Part shown: in pieces, positions 27,798 to 35,261 of the stretch
How the letters are laid out: each line of letters starts with the position of its first letter
Numbering within the stretch: position 1 is the first letter of the stretch
Assembly: GCF_004346035.1 (NCBI RefSeq)
Contig: NZ_SLZN01000002.1
Span: forward strand, 124,001 to 188,000
DNA: 64,000 nt
Direction: 5' to 3'
From: Acidomonas methanolica
Lineage (GTDB): Bacteria > Pseudomonadota > Alphaproteobacteria > Acetobacterales > Acetobacteraceae
Program-made: the position numbers and the translations under genes
The notes under the pieces: generated by a model
Databases searched by the model: none
Told to the model about the DNA's origin: nothing
The model's input: only the letters and a program-made list of their open reading frames with translations

Positions 27798-28754
27798 TCA
27801 CATCCGCAGCAGCGCAGATCCCCAGGTGAGACCGCCGCCCAGCGCCTCCATCAGCACCAGATCCCCCGTCCGAATCCGCCCGTCCCGCACCGCCTCGTTG
27901 AGGGCGAGCGGAATGGAGGCCGCCGAGGTATTGGCATGACGATCGACCGTCACCACCACGCGCTCCTGGGGTAGCCCGAGCTTGCGCGCCATGCCGTCGA
28001 TGATGCGCAGATTGGCCTGATGCGGCACCAGCCAGCGTACATCCTCGGCCTTGAGCCCGTTCGCCGCGAGCGCCTCGTCCACCGCCTCGGCCAGCTTGAC
28101 CACGGCATGGCGGAACACCTCGCGCCCCTGCATCCGCAGCACGGCCGGCTGCTCTTCCCCGTGCGGCGAGACATAGAGAATATCGCCGAAGCGCCCATCC
28201 GAATGCAGATGGGTGGACAGAATCCCGCGCGCCTCTCCGTCCTCGGCCTCCAGCAGCACCGCGCCCGCGCCGTCGCCGAAGAGGACGCAGGTCGTGCGGT
28301 CGTTCCAGTCGAGAATACGGGAATAGACCTCGGTCCCGATCACCAGCACACGCCGGGCATGACGGCTGCGAATGAACGACTCCGCCGTGGCGAGAGCGAA
28401 GACGAAGCCGGAACATGCGGCGCTGACATCGAAGCCGAAGCCGTGCGTGATGCCCAGCTCCCCCATGATCCGCACCGCGACGGACGGAAAGGGATTGTCC
28501 GGCGTCGCCGTCGCCACGATCACGGCGTCCACCTCCGAGGCCGCGACCTTCGCCCAGTCGAGCGCGGCGCGCGCCGCAGCGGCCCCCATGGAGGCGGCCG
28601 TTTCCCCCGCGTCGGCGATATGCCGTTGCGCGATTCCCGTCCGCTCGCGAATCCATTCGTCCGACGTATCGATCCGTTCGGCGAGCTCGGCATTGGTGAG
28701 GATTCGCGAAGGCAGATAGCCCCCCACACCCGTCAGACATGCGCGAAGAGTCAT
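27798..28754 (-). CDS. fabH: 3-oxoacyl-[acyl-carrier-protein] synthase III
   Basis: Condenses acetyl-CoA with malonyl-ACP to start fatty acid synthesis. The 318-residue product has the FabH triad: Cys 114 in DVSAACSGF, His 245 in WLVPHQANLR and Asn 275 in DRHANTSAAS. Other family segments are DTSDEWIRERTGI and GDGAGAVLLE. ATG 28754 is favoured by AGAGGA about 9 nt upstream over a start 9 codons earlier. It follows plsX by 36 bp in the fatty-acid block rpmF-plsX-fabH-ihfA. Confidence 0.96.
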   Translation of the reverse strand: MTLRACLTGVGGYLPSRILTNAELAERIDTSDEWIRERTGIAQRHIADAGETAASMGAAAARAALDWAKVAASEVDAVIVATATPDNPFPSVAVRIMGELGITHGFGFDVSAACSGFVFALATAESFIRSRHARRVLVIGTEVYSRILDWNDRTTCVLFGDGAGAVLLEAEDGEARGILSTHLHSDGRFGDILYVSPHGEEQPAVLRMQGREVFRHAVVKLAEAVDEALAANGLKAEDVRWLVPHQANLRIIDGMARKLGLPQERVVVTVDRHANTSAASIPLALNEAVRDGRIRTGDLVLMEALGGGLTWGSALLRM

Positions 28755-28790
28755 TCCATTCCTCTCAACATGCCCGCTCACAGCGAGCCT

Positions 28791-29882
28791 TCAGACGTCG
28801 GCGGGGACCGCAGCGCCTTGCGTTTCGTCAGAGCTGAGCGTCAGCGTCGCGATCTGACCGAGACGAGCGCGGATCTTCTCGTTAATTCCATGCGTGACCG
28901 CATCCATGGCGACGTCGATCGCCGCCGCGAATCCTTCGGCGTCGGCCCCGCCATGGGATTTCACCACGATTCCGTTGAGCCCCACCAGCACCGCGCCGTT
29001 GTAGCGGCGCGGATCGATCCATTCGCGCATGCGCTCCAATCCGGGCCGAACCAGAAGATAACCCAGCCTCGTCAGCAGGTTGGTGCGGAAGACACGCCGC
29101 AGAAGCAGGGAGGCCAGCTTGAGCGCGCCCTCCCCGGTCTTCAACGCGACATTGCCGGTGAATCCGTCCGTCACCACCACGTCGGTCGTGCCCGCGGTGA
29201 TGTCATGCCCTTCGACGAAGCCATGAAACTGCGCCGCCAGCGGCGAATCCCGCAGCGCGTCGGCCGCGAGACGCAGACGCTCGTCGCCCTTGAGTTCCTC
29301 GACGCCCACATTGAGCAGCCCAATCCGCGGCGCGGGCAATCCGAGCACCGCCTTGGCGAAAGCCTCGCCCATGACGGCGAATTCGACGAGATTGCGGGTG
29401 TCGCAGGAAATATTGGCGCCCAGATCGAGCATCACCACATCCCCGCGCGCCGAGGGATTCACGGCGGCCAGAGCGGGACGGGAAATTCCCGGCAGCGTTT
29501 TCAGGACGATCTTCGCCAGGGCCAGCATCGCGCCGCTGTTTCCCGCGGAAACGACACCTCCCGCTTCCCCGCGCGCCACGGCGTCGATCGCCACGCGCAG
29601 GGACGAATCACGCAGGCGGAGAGCGGCTGTCGGCTTCATCTCCATCGAGACGAGTCCGGGCGCATGGCGCACCGTGCAAATCTTCGCGGCCTTGGGAAAA
29701 CGCATCAACGCGACGCGCAGGACCTCTTCGTCCCCGACCAGCAGAAAGCGGCAGCCGGGATGCCGGTCCGCAGCCCGTTCAAGCCCGCCCAGAACAATCT
29801 CCGGGGCGTTGTCCCCGCCCATCGCATCGATCGCCAGGCTGAACGGAACCGCCGGATCAGCCGCCGCGTTGTCTTCGCTCAT
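28791..29882 (-). CDS. plsX: Phosphate acyltransferase PlsX
   Basis: Makes acyl-phosphate from acyl-ACP for phospholipid synthesis. The 363-residue protein has the PlsX hallmarks FSLAIDAMGGDNAPEIVLGG, VSAGNSGAMLALA, LGANISCDTRNLVEFAVMG, LLNVGVEELKGDE and DVVVTDGFTGNVALKTGEG. ATG 29882 (MSEDNAAA) is preferred to an in-frame TTG 12 nt upstream because the GAGGCGGC stretch then serves as ribosome-binding site. rpmF lies 57 bp upstream. Confidence 0.96.
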   Translation of the reverse strand: MSEDNAAADPAVPFSLAIDAMGGDNAPEIVLGGLERAADRHPGCRFLLVGDEEVLRVALMRFPKAAKICTVRHAPGLVSMEMKPTAALRLRDSSLRVAIDAVARGEAGGVVSAGNSGAMLALAKIVLKTLPGISRPALAAVNPSARGDVVMLDLGANISCDTRNLVEFAVMGEAFAKAVLGLPAPRIGLLNVGVEELKGDERLRLAADALRDSPLAAQFHGFVEGHDITAGTTDVVVTDGFTGNVALKTGEGALKLASLLLRRVFRTNLLTRLGYLLVRPGLERMREWIDPRRYNGAVLVGLNGIVVKSHGGADAEGFAAAIDVAMDAVTHGINEKIRARLGQIATLTLSSDETQGAAVPADV

Positions 29883-29939
29883 ACGCCGCCTCAAACCGAT
29901 TTCGGACGCGCCGGACCAGGAGCCCGGCCAGACTCCGTT

Positions 29940-30143
29940 TCAGACTCGGACGGCTGTCTTCAGCGTCTTGCCGGCGGCCACCACCTCGCGTCCGTCATAA
30001 TGGCCGCAATGGGCGCAGACATGGTGCGGGCGCTTCAGCTCGCCGCAATTCCCGCATTCGGCATGGGCCTCGACGGTGACGGCATGGTGGCTGCGACGCA
30101 TTCCACGGCGGGACGGGGACGTTTTTCTCTTCGGAACGGCCAT
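29940..30143 (-). CDS. rpmF: 50S ribosomal protein L32
   Basis: A 67-residue ribosomal protein: [20 protein letters not shown], then [20 protein letters not shown], which keeps the four-cysteine zinc ribbon. The C-terminal part ([18 protein letters not shown]) is typical. The conserved linkage yceD-rpmF-plsX-fabH is preserved here. Confidence 0.97.
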   Translation of the reverse strand: MAVPKRKTSPSRRGMRRSHHAVTVEAHAECGNCGELKRPHHVCAHCGHYDGREVVAAGKTLKTAVRV

Positions 30144-30353
30144 TTCAGGAGCCTCTTTATCGGTTACATGCCACGTTCAGTTCCGGGAAGCCCCCGGACA
30201 CACCGACCGCGTTCCATCATCAGGATCAGGCGGGGGGCTCTAGCAGACACCGCGCCCGCTCGCAAGCATGACGTGATTTCACGCCATCGTAAAAAATCCG
30301 CAACCCGCTTTCCCCCGCCCGATCGCGCCCGGCGCCCTTATCTGGCGCGGGAG
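30144..30353. other. Intergenic region between yceD and rpmF
   Basis: 210 bp with no coding potential recognised. It contains a short dyad CGTG-ATTT-CACG around 30271-30282 and an A6 run (T6 on the minus strand). These might hold an rpmF promoter or an attenuator, but I see no convincing terminator hairpin followed by a T-tract. Confidence 0.35.
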
Positions 30354-30908
30354 TCAGTTCTCCTTCCCGCGCAGATGCGCCAGAGCGGCGAAAGGATTCG
30401 GGCGGGAATCCTCCGGCTCGCCCGATTCATCGCGCGGCGCCTCGTCAACGGCCTCGTCGAGAAACGCGCCCGGCGCCCGGGGAAAGGGCGGCAGGGCAAG
30501 AGCGAACTGCTCCGCCGTCGCCTCGCCGAGATCGATCTCCCTCCCTTCATAAGGTACTTCGTCCACCGCCTCGATCTCCAGCGCCGCCTCCTCGCGGAAG
30601 CGGCGCATGGGCACGAAGCGCAAGGTGAACGCCTCCGAAACAACGTCCTCGAAGGGCTCGGCCGTCACCACGCAGTCCAGCGTCACGCGCGCCGTCAGCC
30701 ACCCTTCGGCCAGCACCGCTCCCTCTTCGCCCGCCGTCAGACGATAGCGGCAGACGAGACTCGCTATCTCCGGCAGGCCGAAGCGACGCGCCAGGGCCGC
30801 GCATTCCGCCGGCCGCGCCTCCACTGTTTCCGTCGTGCCGTCCCGTGTCAGGCGGCTGAGCGGCATGCGACGGGAAAACTCCGCGTGCCCTGCCTCGGTC
30901 AACGCCAT
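30354..30908 (-). CDS. YceD/DUF177 family protein
   Basis: A 184-residue protein of the DUF177 (YceD) family, found upstream of rpmF in most bacteria. YceD proteins have been connected with large-subunit rRNA accumulation. Visible features are the paired motifs LTARVTLDCVVTAEPFEDVV (with the conserved single Cys) and EVPYEGREIDLGEATAEQFALALPPFPR, and the C-terminal NPFAALAHL. It is divergent from bamE, which is the standard alphaproteobacterial arrangement. Confidence 0.9.
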   Translation of the reverse strand: MALTEAGHAEFSRRMPLSRLTRDGTTETVEARPAECAALARRFGLPEIASLVCRYRLTAGEEGAVLAEGWLTARVTLDCVVTAEPFEDVVSEAFTLRFVPMRRFREEAALEIEAVDEVPYEGREIDLGEATAEQFALALPPFPRAPGAFLDEAVDEAPRDESGEPEDSRPNPFAALAHLRGKEN

Positions 30909-31114
30909 GCGTCTCTCCCTGGAAATCCTGGTGCCGCCCCTCTATGCTGCCACAGCGTGGTTGACAGCACCCTCTCACTGGGGCAGGCGATCAAAAGCAC
31001 CGCCATGATGGCCGATCGACCGCCCCAAAGGCAACCAAGGACCGGAAAGACAGACGCAGGATGCAGAGCAGCACGAGTTCGCTCCGTGACGTGAACCGCG
31101 ACAGGGCCCGTGCC

Positions 31115-31672
31115 ATGCGCTTCTCCGCCGTCGCGCGCCACAAGCCCCTCCGGCGGCTGGCGGCGCTGGCCCTCTTGCCGGCTCTCCTCGGCGGCTGCGC
31201 CATCTTCCGCCCGATTCCGATCTCGCGCGGTTCGCTGATCGAGAAATCCGACTACGTCCAGCTCAAGCCCGGCACGAGCACACGCTCCGACGTGCTCGAC
31301 CTGCTGGGCTCGCCCACCGCCAAGAGCACGTTCAACGACAATACCTGGATCTATATTTCACTGGTCACGGCGCCGACGCCTCTCGGCTTCCCGCATATCG
31401 AAAAGCAGCAGGTGGTCGTTCTCGCCTTCGATAATGGCGGCGTCCTGCGTCATCTCGAGACGCTGCACAAGAAAGACGCCATCGATGTCGGCATGGTGAG
31501 CCAGACCACGCCGACGCCCGGCAGCCACAACAATCTGCTCCAGCAACTGCTGGGCAATGTGGGCCGGTACAACCCGATGGCGAATATGGGCAGCACCTTC
31601 GCCGGCAGCCAGGGACCGCTCGGCGGAAGCATCGGCACCGGCAATGGCGGCCAGGGCAACTCGCTGCCCTGA
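31115..31672 (+). CDS. bamE: Outer membrane protein assembly factor BamE (SmpA/OmlA lipoprotein)
   Basis: Lipoprotein of the BAM complex that folds outer-membrane beta-barrel proteins. With ATG 31115 the 185-residue product has a basic start, a hydrophobic core and lipobox LGGC with Cys 28. The BamE domain follows: LIEKSDYVQLKPGTSTRSDV, LDLLGSPTAKSTFNDNTWIY, then VVVLAFDNGGVLRHLE. The C-terminal ~60 residues form a Gly/Asn-rich tail beyond the usual domain. An ATG at 31061 would add 18 polar residues before the signal peptide. Confidence 0.92.
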   Translation: MRFSAVARHKPLRRLAALALLPALLGGCAIFRPIPISRGSLIEKSDYVQLKPGTSTRSDVLDLLGSPTAKSTFNDNTWIYISLVTAPTPLGFPHIEKQQVVVLAFDNGGVLRHLETLHKKDAIDVGMVSQTTPTPGSHNNLLQQLLGNVGRYNPMANMGSTFAGSQGPLGGSIGTGNGGQGNSLP

Positions 31673-31699
31673 TCCGTTCGGCCTGACGACCCGTTCTCG

Positions 31700-33070
31700 T
31701 CACACCGGAATCGTCAGAACCACACGCAGTCCGCCCAACGGGCTGTCAGTCAGGCTGATCGCTCCCCCATGGGCGTGAACGATATCGCGCGCGATCGTCA
31801 GCCCCAGCCCGTTGCCTCCGCTCGGCCCGGCCGCGTCATAGGCGCGAAAGACCTGACGCCGCCGCGCGGGCGCAATGCCCGGCCCGTCATCATCCAATAT
31901 GATTTCCGCCTCTCGCCCGGTCCGACGGACGGAAAACGCCATCCGGCCGCCGTGACGCCGCGCATTCTCAGCCAGATTCGTCAGAACCCGGCGCATCGCA
32001 TCGGGCCGCACGCACGCCACCACGGCATCTTCCGCATGAATGGCGATCACCTGCCCCCCGGCGCGCTGCGCCGCCTGCGCCACCTCCTCCACCAGAGCAC
32101 GCAGATCGGTCGGCACAGGCGTCTCCGCCCCCTCACCCCGCGCGAAGGACAGATAGCTCCCGATCAGGCGTTCCATCTCCGCAATGTCGCTGACCATGTC
32201 CTCGACATCCTCGCGAAGGATTTCGGCCGGCACCTGCCCTTGAGTCGGCAGCATCGCAAGCGTCAGCCGCAGGCGGGTCAGCGGCGTCCGCAGATCATGC
32301 GACACGCCCGCCAGAACCGCCGTGCGCTGTGCCACGAAGCGGTTGACGCGCGCCTGCATGCGGTTGAAGGCGACCGCCGCCTTGCGGATTTCCAGAGCCC
32401 CCTGCGGCTCGATCGGTCCGGGATCGCGCCCCTGCCCGAAGGATTCCGCGGCCTCCGCCAGCCGCCGCACCGCCCGCACCTGCTTGCCCGTAAACCATGT
32501 CGCCAGCAGAAACAGCGCCAGCGCACTCCCCGACGCCCAGGCGACGAACAGCCAGATCGGCTCGGTGTCCAGCCTCTTGCGCGGAATGGTCGCGGTCAGC
32601 ACGCCACCTTCCACGAGCGGCACCTCCACGCGAATCAATTGCGCCGCATCATCCCATTCCAGCCGACACGGCTCCCCGAACGCCGCCGACACAGCGCGCC
32701 GCAGATCGTCATCCACCGGCCCCAGGACATGACTCGACGGCCCGGCGGGAAAAGGAGCATGCGGCGCGATCGACAGGCTGACCTGCGTGTGCTCCCGCAA
32801 GTCCGCGAAGATCCGCGCCTGATCCTGCGGATTGCGCCGCACCGCGTCCATGGCGAGCGCCATTTCCGCCGCCACCGAATCCGACAGGCGGCGCGACACC
32901 GTGTGAAGATGAGTGCCATAGAACAGGCCGAGCGCCACACCCTGCGTCACCAGCAGGGGAATGAGCACGATCAGCAGGGAACGCCCCATGAAGGAACGCG
33001 GCAAGACGCGCCGCACCAGCCGCTCCCCGCGCCGCAGCCATCCGTTCCGCCTCTCCGCCATCGGGGTCAC
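31700..33070 (-). CDS. Sensor histidine kinase, EnvZ-like
   Basis: A 456-residue membrane kinase: transmembrane segments at ~31-53 and ~172-194, a ~118-residue periplasmic sensor loop, then HAMP and a dimerisation domain with phospho-acceptor His 258 in LAGVSHDLRTPLTRLRL. The ATPase domain has N-box NLAENARRHGG, DDDGPGIAPARR and GLGLTIARDIVHAHGG. It is the last gene of a four-gene operon and its start overlaps the response regulator stop (ATGA). The stimulus is unknown; the EnvZ label rests on architecture and the OmpR-type partner. Confidence 0.92.
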   Translation of the reverse strand: MTPMAERRNGWLRRGERLVRRVLPRSFMGRSLLIVLIPLLVTQGVALGLFYGTHLHTVSRRLSDSVAAEMALAMDAVRRNPQDQARIFADLREHTQVSLSIAPHAPFPAGPSSHVLGPVDDDLRRAVSAAFGEPCRLEWDDAAQLIRVEVPLVEGGVLTATIPRKRLDTEPIWLFVAWASGSALALFLLATWFTGKQVRAVRRLAEAAESFGQGRDPGPIEPQGALEIRKAAVAFNRMQARVNRFVAQRTAVLAGVSHDLRTPLTRLRLTLAMLPTQGQVPAEILREDVEDMVSDIAEMERLIGSYLSFARGEGAETPVPTDLRALVEEVAQAAQRAGGQVIAIHAEDAVVACVRPDAMRRVLTNLAENARRHGGRMAFSVRRTGREAEIILDDDGPGIAPARRRQVFRAYDAAGPSGGNGLGLTIARDIVHAHGGAISLTDSPLGGLRVVLTIPV

Positions 33071-33756
33071 GCTCCAGGCTTCAGCACATAACCCTTGCCG
33101 CGCACGGTCTGAAGAAAGCGCGGCTCCCGCGAATCCGGCTCGATCCGGCGACGAAGCCGCGTCACCTGCACATCCACGGCGCGCTCGCCGATCTCGTCGA
33201 GTTCCAGCGTTTCGGCGATCTCTTCGCGCGTCATCACCTCGCCCAGCCGGCGCGTCATCGCACCGAGAAGAGCCGCCTCGCCCCCGGTGAGATGCACCGA
33301 CCCGTCCGGTCCCGTCAGCAGTCCCCGTTCCGTATCGAACTCCAGCCTGCCGAGCCGCACCAGACGCGGCGCCCCGACGGAGACAGGCGCGCGCCGCCGC
33401 AAATGCGCCCGCAGACGCAACGCCAGTTCGCGTGGTTCGAAGGGCTTGCCCAGATAATCATCCGCTCCCGCCTCCAGCCCCTCGATCCGGTCGGCCGGCT
33501 CTCCTCGGGCGGTCAGCAGCAGCACGGGCAGAACATGGCCCGCCTCGCGCAGGAAGCGCGTGAGTTCGAGGCCGGTTTCCCCCGGCATCGTCACATCCAG
33601 CACCAGCGCGTCGGGCGCCATCACGGAAAGGATCTGCCGCGCCTGCTCCGCCCCTTCGGCGGTGGTCACACGATATCCCTGTTCGCCGAGATAGCGCTGC
33701 AACAGACGCAGGAGCCGCCGGTCGTCATCCACGACGAGCACATGTTCGCCGCTCAT
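33067..33756 (-). CDS. OmpR/PhoB-type response regulator (PetR-like)
   Basis: A 229-residue regulator with an N-terminal receiver domain (acidic pocket DDD at 10-12, phospho-acceptor Asp 54 in LVLDVTMPG, Lys 104 in LGKPFEPRE) and a C-terminal winged helix (RLGRLEFDTERGLL, VDVQVTRLRRRIEPD, FLQTVRGKGYVL). It is preceded by a MarR gene and followed by the kinase, all with 4-nt overlaps. This MarR-OmpR order matches petP-petR of Rhodobacter, where PetR is needed for respiratory growth. Equivalence is suggested by synteny, not proven. Confidence 0.92.
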   Translation of the reverse strand: MSGEHVLVVDDDRRLLRLLQRYLGEQGYRVTTAEGAEQARQILSVMAPDALVLDVTMPGETGLELTRFLREAGHVLPVLLLTARGEPADRIEGLEAGADDYLGKPFEPRELALRLRAHLRRRAPVSVGAPRLVRLGRLEFDTERGLLTGPDGSVHLTGGEAALLGAMTRRLGEVMTREEIAETLELDEIGERAVDVQVTRLRRRIEPDSREPRFLQTVRGKGYVLKPGA

Positions 33757-34241
33757 CCGCCTTTCGCCTCCCCGTCGAGTTGCGCCAGCACGCGCCGGAA
33801 TCCTTCCACCGCCGGACCGCCTGAAGCGAGATAGGCCTGCGTCAGCCGCTCGCGTTGCAGGGCGAAGAGCTTCCCCTCCAGCGCCTGCCCCGCCTCGGTC
33901 AGATAGAGCAGCTTCAACCTCCGGTCGGAGGGCTTCGACCGTCGTTCGATCAGGCCCCGCTCCGTCAAATCCTGCAAGACCCGATTCAGGCTCTGCTTGC
34001 TGATATGCAGGGCGCGCAGGAGGCCGCTCATAGTGATCGCCGGATGGCTCGCGATCAGGAACAGGCAGCGATGATGCGCGGCTCCCAGATTCTGCTCTCC
34101 CAGCGTTTCGTCGCATAGCCGCGCCAGCGCCCGGCCCGCGCGCAGCAGGGCTTCATACCCCTGCCGCAGTTGCTCCTCGCGCAAATAGAGATGCGCTTGC
34201 CCCGGCGCATCCTGTCCACGCGCGGAAAAACCGTCTCTCAC
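33753..34241 (-). CDS. MarR family transcriptional regulator (PetP-like)
   Basis: A 162-residue winged-helix regulator: ARLCDETLGEQNLGAAHHRC, ITMSGLLRALHISKQSLNRVLQDL (recognition region), LIERRSKPSDRRLKLLYLTEAG (wing). The start is GTG, overlapping the def stop (GTGA), and the stop overlaps the response regulator start. A MarR protein coupled to a two-component system is the petP-petR pattern of alphaproteobacteria. Confidence 0.9.
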   Translation of the reverse strand: MRDGFSARGQDAPGQAHLYLREEQLRQGYEALLRAGRALARLCDETLGEQNLGAAHHRCLFLIASHPAITMSGLLRALHISKQSLNRVLQDLTERGLIERRSKPSDRRLKLLYLTEAGQALEGKLFALQRERLTQAYLASGGPAVEGFRRVLAQLDGEAKGG

Positions 34242-34762
34242 GTCGCATTCTCCCGCGTGAGTTCGTCCGTGTATCCGAAGCTGCGGAAATCATCGATTCT
34301 CATCGTATAGAGAATACCGTCGAGGTGATCGTTCTCATGCTGCAGCACGTTGGCATGAAAGCCGCGGGCCTCGCCACTCACCGCTTCGCCCCGCTCGTTC
34401 CACCCTTCATACCGCACGCAGGCATGCCGACGCACGACTCCACGCAAGCCGGGAAGCGAGAGGCACCCTTCCACGCAGTCCATCCGCTCCTCGCCGACCG
34501 GGGAGATGACCGGGTTGATGAGCGCGCGCGGCGCAAGCGCCTCCTCCCCGTCGTCACGCCGCGCCGCGGGAACGTGATAAACGAAGAGCCGCAGCGAATG
34601 ATGCACCTGCGGCGCGGCCAGCCCGGCACCGGACGCATCCAGCATGGTTTCGATCATGTCCTGCACGAGCGAGGCGATCTCGGGCGCGCCCGGACTCTCC
34701 ACGGGAAGAGCCGGGCGTAGCAGCACCGGATGACCCATCCGCGCGATTTTCAGCAGTGCCAA
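34238..34762 (-). CDS. def: Peptide deformylase
   Basis: Removes the formyl group from the N-terminal methionine of new proteins. The 174-residue product has all three motifs: GAGLAAPQ at ~45-52, EGCLS with metal-binding Cys 100, and QHENDH with His 142, Glu 143 and His 146. The start is TTG 34762, directly supported by AGGAGG (34773-34768) 5 nt upstream; frame further upstream lies antisense and is unlike the family. It heads a MarR/two-component operon rather than pairing with fmt, so it may be a second deformylase of the genome. Confidence 0.92.
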   Translation of the reverse strand: MALLKIARMGHPVLLRPALPVESPGAPEIASLVQDMIETMLDASGAGLAAPQVHHSLRLFVYHVPAARRDDGEEALAPRALINPVISPVGEERMDCVEGCLSLPGLRGVVRRHACVRYEGWNERGEAVSGEARGFHANVLQHENDHLDGILYTMRIDDFRSFGYTDELTRENAT

Positions 34763-34973
34763 GATGTCCTCCTTCCTCCGGCTTGCCCCGGCGAACCATG
34801 CGGGCTCGTCAAAACTCCCATGTTTTTCGTCGTCCCCGATGCAAAAAAATTGTGCTCCGGCGTTGAGCGTGCTATGGGCGTCCGCCTTGACGGCAGGGTT
34901 GCGCGAGTATGCCTTGTCGGGATGCGAAATCATACAGCACGGCCCGTTGGGCCAGACAGGAGATAACAGACCC

Positions 34974-35177
34974 GTGCAGGTTCTGGTTCGTGACAACAAT
35001 GTCGATCAGGCGCTGAAGGCGCTTAAGAAGAAGATGCAGCGTGAAGGCGTGTTCCGCGAGATGAAGCTGCGGCGCCATTTCGAGAAGCCCTCCGAGCGCC
35101 GCGCCCGCGAAGCCGCCGAGGCCGTCCGCCGCGCGCGCAAGATGGAGCGCAAGCGTCTGGAGCGCGAAGGGTTCTGA
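34974..35177 (+). CDS. rpsU: 30S ribosomal protein S21
   Basis: A 67-residue S21: [20 protein letters not shown] (read with initiator Met), [20 protein letters not shown], then an Arg-rich C terminus. The start is GTG 34974, preceded by AGGAG at 34958-34962 and matching family N termini. It has its own terminator at 35208-35237. Confidence 0.96.
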   Translation: MQVLVRDNNVDQALKALKKKMQREGVFREMKLRRHFEKPSERRAREAAEAVRRARKMERKRLEREGF

Positions 35178-35207
35178 ACCCTTCCCGAAGCGTCCCTTCA
35201 GCTTCCG

Positions 35208-35237
35208 AAAAAAACCGCCGTTCCCGGCGGTTTTTTT
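35208..35237. terminator. Bidirectional rho-independent terminator after rpsU
   Basis: Stem CCGCCG (35215-35220) / CGGCGG (35225-35230) with a TTCC tetraloop, extended by A7 on the left pairing with T7 on the right. It can end rpsU rightward and the prolyl oligopeptidase gene leftward. Confidence 0.92.
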
Positions 35238-35261
35238 ATGCCCTTTCGGCGGGGCCGACGC

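Noticed and set aside
28020-31094. 1024-codon plus-strand frame across fabH, plsX, rpmF and yceD
   Set aside because: Antisense shadow of four well-supported genes.
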